NCBI GenBank assembly: GCA_046729855.1
Contig: JBKPHM010000024.1
Location: 18,227-82,226 of the forward strand
Length of the DNA: 64,000 bases
From: DATHSY01 sp046729855
Lineage (GTDB): Bacteria; Actinomycetota; UBA4738; HRBIN12
Direction: 5' to 3'
Shown here in pieces: positions 52,713 to 61,182 of this stretch (position 1 is its first letter; every line of letters begins with the position of its first letter). A program made the position numbers and the translations under genes. The notes beneath the pieces were generated by a model, which saw only the letters and a list, made by a program, of their open reading frames with translations, was not told the origin of the DNA and made no database searches.

Positions 52713-53613
52713 GCTCGGACGCCTCCCTCGAGCCGTCGGCTCCGTAGTGCGCGAGGAACAGCTCCTCAAGCGACGGCTCGCGGCTCACGAGGTGACGCAC
52801 ACCCGCGGCGGCGAGCACCCCGAGGAGCGGTTCCATTGGACCGGAGACCTGGAACCTCGCCCGGTTGCCGTCGACCTCCACGCTACGGACGCCCGGCACC
52901 GAGGATAGGTCCGGAACGGTGGCGTCGAACTCGGCCTCGACCTGGAGCGCCGACAGGTGTCGCATTTGCGCGAGCGTCCCGACCTCAACAAGGCGCCCAG
53001 CTCGAAGGATCGCGATCCGGTCGCAGAGCGCTTCGACCTCGGACAGGATGTGAGACGACAAGAACACCGTCTGGCCGCGCGCACGCGACTCGGCGATGCA
53101 CTCTCGGAACGCGCGTTCCATGAGCGGGTCGAGTCCCGCGGTCGGCTCGTCGAGCAGCAGCAGAGCGGCCCGCGTCATCAGCCCCGCGATCAGGATCAGC
53201 TTCTGCCGGTTGCCCTTCGATAGCGCGCGGACCTTCTTGGATGGGTCGAACTCGAACCGTTCGATCAGCAGATCCCGATACGCAGTGTCGACCTCGCCGT
53301 GCACGCGCCCGAGCAGGTAGAGCGTCTCCTCACCGGTGAGCGACGGCCAGAGGTTGGCTTCGCCCGGGACGTAGGCGACCCGGCGATGCGCCTTGACGGG
53401 ATCGACCTGGCAGTCGATGCCGAACACCTCCGCGCGGCCGCGGGTCGGACGGATCAGGCCCAGCAACAGCCGGATCGTGGTGGTCTTGCCGGCTCCGTTC
53501 GGGCCGAGGTATCCGAGGACCTCGCCGACCGGTACTTCGAGGTTCAGCTCGACGAGCGCGTCTGTAGACCCGAAGCTCTTCGACAGGCTGTCCGTCCGGA
53601 TCGCCATCTCCAT
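52699..53613 (-). CDS. ABC exporter ATPase
   Basis: A 304-residue ABC-2 exporter ATPase. Walker A GPNGAGKTT (about residue 38), Q-loop region, signature LSKGNRQKL (a divergent LSGGQ) and Walker B LLLLDEPTAGLD are visible. The C-terminal domain of about 80 residues (DLSSVPGVRSVEVDGNRARFQV) is the usual DrrA-type tail. ATG 53613 has AGGAGAG seven bases upstream. It is the second gene of a TetR-ATPase-permease operon; the TetR stop is eleven bases before it. Confidence 0.9.
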   Translation of the reverse strand: MEMAIRTDSLSKSFGSTDALVELNLEVPVGEVLGYLGPNGAGKTTTIRLLLGLIRPTRGRAEVFGIDCQVDPVKAHRRVAYVPGEANLWPSLTGEETLYLLGRVHGEVDTAYRDLLIERFEFDPSKKVRALSKGNRQKLILIAGLMTRAALLLLDEPTAGLDPLMERAFRECIAESRARGQTVFLSSHILSEVEALCDRIAILRAGRLVEVGTLAQMRHLSALQVEAEFDATVPDLSSVPGVRSVEVDGNRARFQVSGPMEPLLGVLAAAGVRHLVSREPSLEELFLAHYGADGSREASEHASA

Positions 53614-53623
53614 CGATCTCTCC

Positions 53624-54310
53624 TCACGTCTCTGCCGCGGCTCTCTGGGCCGCCGGGTCGTCGAGCTTCGCCACCGCGTCGCGGATCTCGTCGCCCCAGC
53701 CAGAGGAGACGAACTCCCCCAGCACCTCGTAGACATCGAGCTGGGCGAGGCCGATCCTGGGGGACACGATGTCGATCCACGGCTCCAGGCCGATCCGCCG
53801 GGCGACGTGCTCGTGCAGCACGATCGTCCCGACGCTCTGCGCGACCAGGACCGCGGCGGCGTCTCGGGTACGCGACGAACCCGCCGCGAACCGCTCGGGC
53901 CAGGTGTTGCCCAGGAACTCCTCGGTTCGGGCGGCCATCTCGTCCACCAGCGACGCGCCGGCGGCTGACCCGTCCGCGACCGCCCGGGCGACGTACCGGA
54001 CGAGCGGACGCGCGCCGGCGTACAGGGCCGCGAGGAAGCTCGGGTCCGTGATCCGTCCGTCCTCGGTCGCGGCGACCTTGCGCCGGATCAGGCTCAGGAC
54101 GGCGTCGTCGCATGCGCGTCGCAGGCCGTCCTTCGAACCGAAATGGTGCTGGACGAGCCCCGGTGACACGCCCGCGGCCTTCGCGATCCCACGGATCGTC
54201 GCGCCGTCGAACCCCTGCTGGGCGAACTGCTCGAGCGCCGCGTCGAGGATCTTCGCACGAGCCGTCAGGTCTTCGGCCGGCCGGTCACCTGTATCGTATA
54301 TCGAACGCAT
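53624..54310 (-). CDS. TetR-family repressor
   Basis: A 228-residue TetR regulator. The helix-turn-helix is ATIRGIAKAAGVSPGLVQHHFGSKDGLRRA (about residues 36-65), preceded by ILDAALEQFAQQGFDG; the C-terminal ligand domain is unremarkable. The likely promoter places the transcript start at the ATG (54308-54310), so the message may be leaderless. A palindrome overlaps that promoter, pointing to autoregulation. It lies first in the operon with the exporter genes, a common one-component drug sensor arrangement. Confidence 0.9.
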   Translation of the reverse strand: MRSIYDTGDRPAEDLTARAKILDAALEQFAQQGFDGATIRGIAKAAGVSPGLVQHHFGSKDGLRRACDDAVLSLIRRKVAATEDGRITDPSFLAALYAGARPLVRYVARAVADGSAAGASLVDEMAARTEEFLGNTWPERFAAGSSRTRDAAAVLVAQSVGTIVLHEHVARRIGLEPWIDIVSPRIGLAQLDVYEVLGEFVSSGWGDEIRDAVAKLDDPAAQRAAAET

Positions 54311-54317
54311 GACCTAG

Positions 54318-54345
54318 ATACTATACGTCCGTATGGTCTGGGCAA
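54318..54345 (-). promoter_or_regulatory. Predicted leaderless promoter of the TetR operon
   Basis: On the minus strand TTGCCC (54340-54345) and TAGTAT (54318-54323) are 16 bases apart. Seven bases separate the -10 box from the ATG, so transcription should begin at or next to the start codon. Confidence 0.55.
54320..54337. promoter_or_regulatory. TetR operator candidate
   Basis: ACTATACGTCCGTATGGT is an inverted repeat, ATACG-TC-CGTAT core with AC/GT ends and one mismatch. It fills the spacer and -10 of the predicted promoter, the expected place for an autorepressor. Confidence 0.65.
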
Positions 54346-54374
54346 GATCAACGCGTTGCGGCGTTCGGCCGGTT

Positions 54375-54791
54375 TCAGCCGATGCCCAAGCCCGTCATCA
54401 ACGCGCGCGACGTCAGGCCGAACGAGATGAACGCGGCCCACGCGAACGGCACCCACGGCCGGATCTGCCTGCGTTCGTCGAACCCGACCATCGAGGCGTT
54501 GCCAGCGCGCGCGATCACGTGCGCCATCACGAAGAGCAGGATCGGCAGCAGGCCGTACACGTAGTGCAGCACGCCGCCGAGAGTGCCTTCGGCCGTGACG
54601 CTGCGGCCCATGACGAGCAGCACGATCCCCAGGATCGCCTGAAGGCCGGCGACGAGCTGGGCAACGGTCAGCCAGATCCAATAGCCCTCGCCCGGACCGC
54701 GTCGGGCGATCCAAGCTCCCAAGCCCCATAACCAGCCCACCGCGAACACGCCCACGACAACGAACCCGAGGACCCGATGGACGTCTGCCAC
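54375..54791 (-). CDS. Four-helix membrane protein of unknown function
   Basis: I do not recognise the family. A 138-residue protein with four clear hydrophobic segments (about residues 8-28, 38-60, 73-93, 113-131), starting ADVHRVLGFVVVGV. Histidines at residues 5, 76 and 90 (LHYVYG, VMAHVIA) lie near membrane faces and could bind heme or metal, but no CxxCH is present. It ends 65 bases before the TetR start on the same strand, with the TetR promoter between, and lies 13 bases downstream of the MoxR-type gene, so it may be co-transcribed with that gene. Confidence 0.6.
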   Translation of the reverse strand: MADVHRVLGFVVVGVFAVGWLWGLGAWIARRGPGEGYWIWLTVAQLVAGLQAILGIVLLVMGRSVTAEGTLGGVLHYVYGLLPILLFVMAHVIARAGNASMVGFDERRQIRPWVPFAWAAFISFGLTSRALMTGLGIG

Positions 54792-54804
54792 GGCGGGCGG
54801 AAGC

Positions 54805-56214
54805 CTACGAGGGCGCGACGCCCTCGTACCGGGCGCCGCCGGCCCGGCCGTCGTCCTTGTTCAACCGCCGTGCCAGGTGGAGCCCATCGAGCGCGAACTC
54901 CAGCGCCGAGGCGGCCACGCCGGGGCTCTCCTCCTCGACGGCCAAGCGCTCGAGCAGCTTCGCGAGACCCGGCACGTCCCCGAACTGCCCGAGCAGGTCG
55001 GCGGCGGGCATGAGGTCCGATGTCTCGACCGTGAGGCCGGCGTCGAAGCGCGACAGGATCGGCTGGAAGTCGAACCCCGAGAGGCGGCGCCGAAAGACCT
55101 CGAGCTCGGCGGTCCGCAGCGCCCGCACCAGGATCTCCCCCTCGCGGCCCTCCTCAATCGTGTCGAACTCGATCCTGCCGAGCGAAGAGTCCAGGACCGC
55201 AGGGAGATCGCCCACGCGGGGCACGGCCTCGGGCTCGCCCGAGCGGGCGGCGCGCCTCACGGCGGCCGCTGTGAGCGTCTCGAGGTTGCCGATCGAGTAC
55301 CGCACGCTCAGGCCCGAGCGGTGGTTCACGTGCGGCGAACGCCGCAGCTCCGCGGTAAGCGCGGCGACGATCTCCTTCATGTACCGGGGAACGCGGACCC
55401 GCACCGGGGAGGAGGCAGGCCGCGCCTCCTGTTCCATGATCAGGATCTCCTCGGCGTGCGTCTGGGGGTAGTGCGTGCGGACCTGCGTGCCAAAGCGGTC
55501 CTTGAGCGGCGACACGATCCGGCCGCGATGCGTGTAGTCGTCGGGATTCGCGGTCGCGACGAGCAGCAGGTCGAGCGGCAGCCGGATCCGGTAACCGCGG
55601 ATCTGCACGTCGCGCTCCTCCAGGATGTTGAACAGGCTCACCTGGATCCGCTCGGGGAGGTCGGGGAGCTCGTTGATCGCCACGATGCCGCGGTTCGTCC
55701 GCGGGATCAGCCCGTAGTGGATCGTGAGCTCGTCACCGAGGTACCGGCCCTCGGCAACGCGAATCGGGTCGACGTCGCCGATCAGGTCCGCGACGCTCGT
55801 GTCCGGCGTCGCGAGCTTCTCCGCGTAACGGCGGTCGCGGGAGATCCAGTCGACCGGCGTCCCGTCGCCGCGCTCGGAGACCAGGTGCAGGCAGCGCGCA
55901 CAGATCGGGCGATACGGGTGGTCATTGACCTCGCAGCCCGCGATCGCGGGCGATTCCTCGTCGAGCAGCTCGACGATCCCCCGGATCAGCCGGGTCTTCG
56001 CCTGCCCGCGCTCGCCGAGGAGGATCAGGTCGTGCCCGGCCAGGATCCCCCGCTCGAGGGCCGGCAGCACCGAGTCCTCGAATCCGACGATCGCAGGGAA
56101 CAGCGGGCGGTCCCCGCGCAGCCGTTCGAGCAGGTTGGTGCGGAGCTCCTCCTTGACGGTTCGGTCCGGATACCCGGCCGCCCGGAGCTCGCCGATGGTG
56201 GCCGCGGAGGGCAC
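54805..56214 (-). CDS. MoxR/ChlI-type AAA ATPase
   Basis: A 469-residue AAA+ ATPase like magnesium-chelatase subunit I and MoxR proteins. Walker A is GERGQAKT (about residue 68), the Walker B region is GIVAINELPDLPERIQ (Asn instead of the usual Asp, as seen in this subfamily), sensor 1 is LLLVATANPDD and the arginine-finger region PLKDRFGTQV. A Cys-rich insert (GCEVNDHPYRPICARCLHL) precedes the Walker B and may bind zinc. The ATPase should act on the VWA protein encoded at 49055, 3.8 kb away. Confidence 0.86.
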   Translation of the reverse strand: MPSAATIGELRAAGYPDRTVKEELRTNLLERLRGDRPLFPAIVGFEDSVLPALERGILAGHDLILLGERGQAKTRLIRGIVELLDEESPAIAGCEVNDHPYRPICARCLHLVSERGDGTPVDWISRDRRYAEKLATPDTSVADLIGDVDPIRVAEGRYLGDELTIHYGLIPRTNRGIVAINELPDLPERIQVSLFNILEERDVQIRGYRIRLPLDLLLVATANPDDYTHRGRIVSPLKDRFGTQVRTHYPQTHAEEILIMEQEARPASSPVRVRVPRYMKEIVAALTAELRRSPHVNHRSGLSVRYSIGNLETLTAAAVRRAARSGEPEAVPRVGDLPAVLDSSLGRIEFDTIEEGREGEILVRALRTAELEVFRRRLSGFDFQPILSRFDAGLTVETSDLMPAADLLGQFGDVPGLAKLLERLAVEEESPGVAASALEFALDGLHLARRLNKDDGRAGGARYEGVAPS

Positions 56215-56292
56215 CCGTCCAGGGTAGCGCCCGGCGGCGCGAACGCCGGGCCTTGGACCGCACGCCGGCGTTTTCGGCGCGCGGCGGCGCTG

Positions 56293-57018
56293 CTAGAACC
56301 GACTCGCGACGAGGCCGATCGCCACGAGTGGTACCGCGAGTGCCATCCACCGCAACGCGGTCTCGGCGGGCGTCCGGAGCGCCGCCGCGTCCAGCGCCCG
56401 AACGGTGCCATCCTCGAAAGCGATCTCGCCCACGACCGACGCGACGCGCCGCCGCAGCTCGCGGACCGGCGTCGACAGCGCCCGTTGCGCGACCGACAGC
56501 GCCGTGCACGCAGCCGCGATCGCGACGGCCGCCACGGAGACGCGGCCCGTCTGCGCGAAGGCGCCCGTCAGCGCCGGGAACCCGCCCCACGCGACTCCGA
56601 ACCACAGGTCCGAATGAAACCGGCCACCGAACAGCTCCAGGTTGTAGGCGACCACCGCGAACGCTCCGAACCCGATGAACGCGGCGATCCACGGGCTGAG
56701 CGCCACGACGCCGTGGATCCCGAACGCCACCGCACCCGCAAGCCCGGCGGCTGCGAGCGCCCAGAGCACGCCGTTGGGGATGCGCGTCCGCAGCGGCCGA
56801 CCGTTGAGCTCGTCGAGGGCGTGCGCGGCCACGCCGACGGCGAGGAAGAAAGCCGCCAGCGTCTCGACCAGCCATCGCACGTCGATCGACGGTGCGAGCG
56901 ACGCCCCGATCGCGACGTAGGACAGGTGCCACAACGTGTACGGCGGGTGCAGCAGCGTCCAGTAGTCGCGCCAGCCGCCGGGCCGAAGCGCGTAGAAGGC
57001 GGGCAGGCGCTCACCCAT
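56293..57018 (-). CDS. UbiA-like membrane prenyltransferase
   Basis: A 241-residue polytopic membrane protein with features of UbiA prenyltransferases: ahead of the middle is AAHALDELNGRPLRTRIPN, like the NDxxDxxxD region but with only one clear Asp pair, and later YNLELFGG ... DLWFGVAWGGFPALTGAF, like the second aspartate loop. About seven hydrophobic segments. The first motif is degenerate, so activity is uncertain. It overlaps the methyltransferase by eight bases, and the pair resembles a quinone or isoprenoid tail-methylation module. Confidence 0.58.
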   Translation of the reverse strand: MGERLPAFYALRPGGWRDYWTLLHPPYTLWHLSYVAIGASLAPSIDVRWLVETLAAFFLAVGVAAHALDELNGRPLRTRIPNGVLWALAAAGLAGAVAFGIHGVVALSPWIAAFIGFGAFAVVAYNLELFGGRFHSDLWFGVAWGGFPALTGAFAQTGRVSVAAVAIAAACTALSVAQRALSTPVRELRRRVASVVGEIAFEDGTVRALDAAALRTPAETALRWMALAVPLVAIGLVASRF

Positions 57019-57673
57019 CGGCGACCGGCGTCCGCTTGACCGCCCACGTCACGACTGCCGCACCCAACGCCAGCCGTCGGGTCCGCACGTGGCGCATCCC
57101 CGCCTGCTGCCACATCGCGACCTGCACCGGGAGCGGGTACCGATCCCAGTACGCGCTGATGTTCGGGCCGAGGAAGCGCCCGGTCCGGTACCACTCGTTC
57201 GACCGCAGGAACCCGAGCGCGGGCACGACAGTTCGCGTGTATGCACGCCACCCCGCGTGGACCCACGGATCGTCCGGCACGTGGAACTCGAGCGAAGCCA
57301 TCACGCCGCCCGGGCGCAGGACCCGCACGAGCTCGGCGAGCGTCGCCTGAGGATCGTCGACGTAGCGCAGGAGGTACGTGAACGTCACCGCGTCGAACGC
57401 CTCGTCCTCGAACGGTAACTGCTCGGCGCGGCCGAGGACGAACCGGATGCGCTCGGCGAGCGGGGATCCGGCGAGCCCCCCGCGGCCGCGAGCGAGCATC
57501 GCCGCGCTCTGATCGAGGGCGACGACGCGCAGGTTGCGACCGGCGAGCTGACGGGCGACGAGGCCGGTCCCCGATGCGACGTCGAGCACCCACGACCCTG
57601 GGATCGCCGCGACCCGCGAGACCAGGAACCGACGCCACCTCGGGTCCTGCCCGAGCGACAGCAGCGCCCCCAT
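57011..57673 (-). CDS. UbiE/MenG-like methyltransferase with unclear start
   Basis: A class I SAM methyltransferase of the UbiE/MenG type. Motifs: SWVLDVASGTGLVARQLAG (motif I, about residue 29), VALDQSAAML, FTYLLRYVDDP and VRVLRPGGVMASLEF. Upstream of the first ATG (57671-57673) the same frame continues to encode RFATRLFGGIAADYDR, the conserved UbiE N-terminus, yet no ATG, GTG or TTG occurs before the preceding stop. Either an atypical start (for example ATC near 57736-57738), coupling to the HAD gene, or a sequence error is involved. The coordinates given are the conservative start. Confidence 0.75.
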   Translation of the reverse strand: MGALLSLGQDPRWRRFLVSRVAAIPGSWVLDVASGTGLVARQLAGRNLRVVALDQSAAMLARGRGGLAGSPLAERIRFVLGRAEQLPFEDEAFDAVTFTYLLRYVDDPQATLAELVRVLRPGGVMASLEFHVPDDPWVHAGWRAYTRTVVPALGFLRSNEWYRTGRFLGPNISAYWDRYPLPVQVAMWQQAGMRHVRTRRLALGAAVVTWAVKRTPVADG

Positions 57674-57749
57674 CCGGTCGTAATCGGCGGCGATCCCGCC
57701 GAAGAGCCTGGTCGCGAAGCGGTTGCGGTCGGTTCCGATGGCGAGGAGC

Positions 57750-58541
57750 CTACGCCGCCCCGAGCAGGGCCGGCAGCCCGCCGATCGTGTCGAGCACGTG
57801 GTCGGGCCGCCCGTCGACCCGCTCCAGGTGCTCGGGCACGAACTTGCCAGTCTTCACCAGCACGCCGACCAGCCCGGCCGTCTGCGCTCCGATCACGTCG
57901 TTCACGACGTCGTCGCCGACCATCGCGGTCCGCGTCGCCGCGGTCCCGAGCAGCGCGACCGCCTGCTCGAAGAACGCGGGCGACGGCTTCCCGCAGATCG
58001 TGGCGGCCCGTCCGGACGCCTCCTCCAGCCCCGCGATGAAGGCGCCCGAGTCGAGCTGGAGCCCCTCGTCGGTCCGCCAGAAGAGGTTCCGGTGCATCCC
58101 GATCAGCGTCGCGCCGTCCATCAGGCGCCGGAACACCCGGTTCAGCGTGGGATAGGTGAAGTCTTCGCTCGCGCCACCGAGGACGACCACGTCGGCATGC
58201 TCGACGTCGACCAGCTCCACGCCCTCGAGATCCTCGCGCGGATCGCCGTCGGACAGCAGAAAGACGCCTTCGCCCGGATGGTGCGTCCGAAGGTACCGCG
58301 CGGTTCCGACGACGGCGGTCACGACCTCCTCCGCCTCCACCCGCAGCCCCGCGTCGGTCAGCGTGCGTGCGAACCGGGGCCGGGTGTGGGTCGTGGTGTT
58401 CGTCACGATCCGGAACGGGACCCGCCGGTCGCGGAGCCATGCGAGGGTCTCGGCGGCACCGGGCAGCGGACGCCACGACGTGGCCAGCACGCCGTCCATG
58501 TCGAGCAGGACGCCGTCGATCGCCGCCGCACGTGAACCCAT
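57750..58541 (-). CDS. HAD-family hydrolase, NagD/IIA type
   Basis: A 263-residue haloacid dehalogenase-family phosphatase of class IIA. The four motifs are clear: LLDMDGVL (nucleophile Asp), TNTTTHTRP, GKPSPAFFEQA (Lys) and MVGDDVVNDVIGA (Asp pair). A C2-type cap lies between motifs II and III. Substrate cannot be assigned (nucleotides, glycolaldehyde phosphates and phosphosugars are known in the family). ATG 58541 overlaps the preceding stop by one base (TGATG). A longer upstream open frame is rejected in favour of this start. Confidence 0.87.
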   Translation of the reverse strand: MGSRAAAIDGVLLDMDGVLATSWRPLPGAAETLAWLRDRRVPFRIVTNTTTHTRPRFARTLTDAGLRVEAEEVVTAVVGTARYLRTHHPGEGVFLLSDGDPREDLEGVELVDVEHADVVVLGGASEDFTYPTLNRVFRRLMDGATLIGMHRNLFWRTDEGLQLDSGAFIAGLEEASGRAATICGKPSPAFFEQAVALLGTAATRTAMVGDDVVNDVIGAQTAGLVGVLVKTGKFVPEHLERVDGRPDHVLDTIGGLPALLGAA

Positions 58542-59452
58542 CAGCCCTCGATGCTGCGTGTCTCGTCGAGCCGAATGCCGGCGCCCCGGCGCGCCCGCTG
58601 CGAGAGCCCGGCCGGTCGCCCGCGGCGAGCCGCGAGCCAGTCCTGGTACGGCGCAATGTACCGGTACCGTTCGGGCAGCAGCGGCCGGATCCGCCTCATA
58701 GTCGCGAACGTCACCGCCGTCGCCGCCCGCCGCCCCGCCGACGTCGGAACCCCGTACAGGTCGCGGACGGGTCCCGGCAGCGTCGCGAAGGCCAGCCGCG
58801 AGACGATCCGAAGCACCGGACGCCATTCGGCCTCGGGCGGCGGATCCTGGAACAGCGACGCGATCCGCCGCGCCGCGTCCGTCGCGCGCAAGATGCCGGA
58901 CGCGACGACGCCGTCGATGTGGCGCCGAAGCTCGGGGACCGTCGGCGGGATGATCTCGCGCGGGATCAAAAGCATCTCGGCGGCCAGCATCTGCTCCTCG
59001 TGGAACCGCTGACGCCCCGCGTCGTCCAGCGCTCCGACGGTCCTTTCCTCGAACAGCAGCGCGCTGTCCACCAGACAAGCGTGCACGAACAGGAGAAGCT
59101 CTGGATCAAGCCCGTCGTACGGGAGGCCCGTGACGGGGTCGATGCCCTTCACCCGCGCGTGCACCTCGTTGATGTGCTCGGCCGCCGCCGTGGCCTCCGC
59201 CTTCGAGCCGAACGTCAGCGTGTAGGTGAGCAGCAGCGTCCGCTGGAGCCGGCGCCAGGGGTTCCGTTCGTAGAACCCGGTCTGCCGCGCGCCGGCGATC
59301 ACCAACGGGTGAGCGGCCTGCATCAGCAGGGCTCGCGCACCACCGAACAAGACGGTGACCTCGCGATGGACCCGCCACGACACGCTGTCGGGGCCGAAGT
59401 AGCCGACGTCGCCGCTCACCCGCGCACTGTAGCGGCGGCGCGGAGCGAGCAT
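58541..59452 (-). CDS. MpaB-like oxygenase (DUF2236)
   Basis: A 303-residue protein of the MpaB/Lcp-type DUF2236 family, heme or histidine-rich oxygenases. The conserved segments are YFGPDSVSWRVHREVTVLFGG (about residues 18-38), LMQAAHPLVIAG with its His, TLTFGSKAEATAA and FVHACLVDSALLF. Members include latex clearing protein and MpaB; the substrate here is unknown. Both ends overlap neighbours by one base, in a run of genes 61161-57011. Lack of a signal peptide argues for a cytosolic enzyme. Confidence 0.82.
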   Translation of the reverse strand: MLAPRRRYSARVSGDVGYFGPDSVSWRVHREVTVLFGGARALLMQAAHPLVIAGARQTGFYERNPWRRLQRTLLLTYTLTFGSKAEATAAAEHINEVHARVKGIDPVTGLPYDGLDPELLLFVHACLVDSALLFEERTVGALDDAGRQRFHEEQMLAAEMLLIPREIIPPTVPELRRHIDGVVASGILRATDAARRIASLFQDPPPEAEWRPVLRIVSRLAFATLPGPVRDLYGVPTSAGRRAATAVTFATMRRIRPLLPERYRYIAPYQDWLAARRGRPAGLSQRARRGAGIRLDETRSIEG

Positions 59453-61161
59453 CAGGGTCCGGCCACGCCGGCAAGCTGCCGCAGCTCCCTGGCGACGGGC
59501 TCGGCCGCCAGGACGATCAGGTGGTCCCGCGCGCGTGAGCCGCCGATGTAGAGGTACTGCCCGAGTTCGTCATCATGCTTGCTGCCGAGCTCGGCCAGGA
59601 TCACGACGGGCCGCTCGAGTCCCTTGAATGCGTGCACGCTCGAGGTCAGCACGGTACGGGGCTCGACGCGCTCCGATAGTCGGAACCCGTCCACCGAACC
59701 GCGTGATCGGAGCGGGCTCTTCGCCGTACCGGCCGGCGTGAGGACGACGATGTCCTCGAGCGGGACCTGCTCGCCGTCGACGAGGTTGTGCAGGACGATC
59801 GCGAGCAGCCGGGCGAGGTCCTCATCGTCCCGGTATCCGAGGATCTCCACGGGTCGGCCATCGGGGCGCTTCGCCGCCGGTCGCGCGCCGCCGTAGAAGA
59901 CCGAGACGAACTCGTTGATCGCCTTCGAGTTGCGGACGTTCGCGGGAAGCGGCGGGCACCGGATCTCGTCGGGCAAGGGCATGCCGCCGCCGTACAGACT
60001 CTGGTTGTCGTCCGCGAAGAGATACAGCGGTCCCTCGTCGGGCTCCTCGTGCAGAGCCAGCAACGCCGGCCACCACGATCCGTGGAACTCCTGCGCCTCG
60101 TCGACGACGATCGCGTCGAACCGTGGCCCGAGCCGCTCGGCCGCCTCGGCCAGCGCGTCGGGCAGCCGTTGCTCGAGGTAGGCGGATCCCGGCTCGGTCG
60201 AGGCCGACGGCAGCTCGATGCCGGCCTCCCGCGCCAGCTCGACGCACAGGGCGTGGAAATATGCGACGTGCAGACGCGCTACACCTTCTGTCGACGTCTT
60301 CAGGTGATCGGCCAGGCCTCGGTTGAAGCATGTGAGCAGGGTCCGGTGCCCCGCGTCGGCCAGGCGCCGCGCGATCTGGATCGCGAGCACGGTCTTGCCA
60401 CAGCCGGCCGGTCCGCTCACGACCGCGCGCTTGCGGTGCGCGATGAACGCCAGGATCCACGCCTGGTCCTCTGTCAGCTCGACGATCATCCGGTCGTCCT
60501 CGTCGAACTCGAGCTTCAGCGGCGTCCGGATCTCCACGCGAAACCCGAGGGCGCGGGCAAGGGCGTCCATGCCCTCGTCGCCGAACCTCCTGCCGGGGCG
60601 TCGCCAGTGTGCCATGACCTCTCTGACGCGCGCGTCGAGCCGCCGCATGTCGTGGCGGTCGATCACGACGTCCGTCGGGGCGGCCGGGTGCACTGGCTCG
60701 TCGTACGTCCCGTCCGGAACCGCGAGTCCGAAGCCGATCGACGGCCGCCACCGTTCCCAACCAGGCTGCGCCTCGAGGATCTCCATGAGCGAATGCATCT
60801 CATCGCGCGCCTGGTGGAACGGGTCCTCGTCGAGGTAGTGGCTTCCGGTCCTGCCGGACTGCGACCATCTCAGGCTCGCGGGCTCGAACGCGAGCCGGCC
60901 GCCCTTGGCCTCGAGCACGAGGACGCCGTCCTCTGGATGCGCGATGACGAAATCGGCCTCGCCCTCCCGTGGACCGCTCTTCCCCGCAAGGACCCAGTCG
61001 ACGCTGTGGTACACGACGTACGCGGCGTCGAGCTGCTCGAGGAAGCCCTCGTACAACCGGCGCTCCGCCGAGCTTTCGGTCGGCAGCATCGGGAACGGCA
61101 CCATTCGCGCCACGCGCGGATAGTAGTCCGGGCTGGACGAGAGCCCTTCGGCACGCGACAA
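59452..61161 (-). CDS. NERD-nuclease/UvrD-like helicase fusion
   Basis: A 569-residue fusion. N-terminal NERD nuclease domain (residues 30-130) with the catalytic set GEAD (E68, D70) and LEAKGG (E84-x-K86). C-terminal superfamily 1 helicase: Walker A GPAGCGKT at 250-257, VVDEAQEF (motif II), LYLFADDNQSLYG (motif III), HAFKGLERPVVIL and YIGGSRARDHLIVL (motif VI). Such enzymes are seen in defence or repair contexts; the companion genes here do not form a known defence operon. Start could be M1, M20 or M25. Confidence 0.85.
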   Translation of the reverse strand: MSRAEGLSSSPDYYPRVARMVPFPMLPTESSAERRLYEGFLEQLDAAYVVYHSVDWVLAGKSGPREGEADFVIAHPEDGVLVLEAKGGRLAFEPASLRWSQSGRTGSHYLDEDPFHQARDEMHSLMEILEAQPGWERWRPSIGFGLAVPDGTYDEPVHPAAPTDVVIDRHDMRRLDARVREVMAHWRRPGRRFGDEGMDALARALGFRVEIRTPLKLEFDEDDRMIVELTEDQAWILAFIAHRKRAVVSGPAGCGKTVLAIQIARRLADAGHRTLLTCFNRGLADHLKTSTEGVARLHVAYFHALCVELAREAGIELPSASTEPGSAYLEQRLPDALAEAAERLGPRFDAIVVDEAQEFHGSWWPALLALHEEPDEGPLYLFADDNQSLYGGGMPLPDEIRCPPLPANVRNSKAINEFVSVFYGGARPAAKRPDGRPVEILGYRDDEDLARLLAIVLHNLVDGEQVPLEDIVVLTPAGTAKSPLRSRGSVDGFRLSERVEPRTVLTSSVHAFKGLERPVVILAELGSKHDDELGQYLYIGGSRARDHLIVLAAEPVARELRQLAGVAGP

Positions 61162-61182
61162 TCGGCGGACCCGATCGCGCTC

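Noticed and set aside
59788..61182. Long upstream extension of the DUF5317-like gene
   Set aside because: Antisense to the NERD helicase and of Arg/Val-rich composition; the membrane protein proper starts at 61183.
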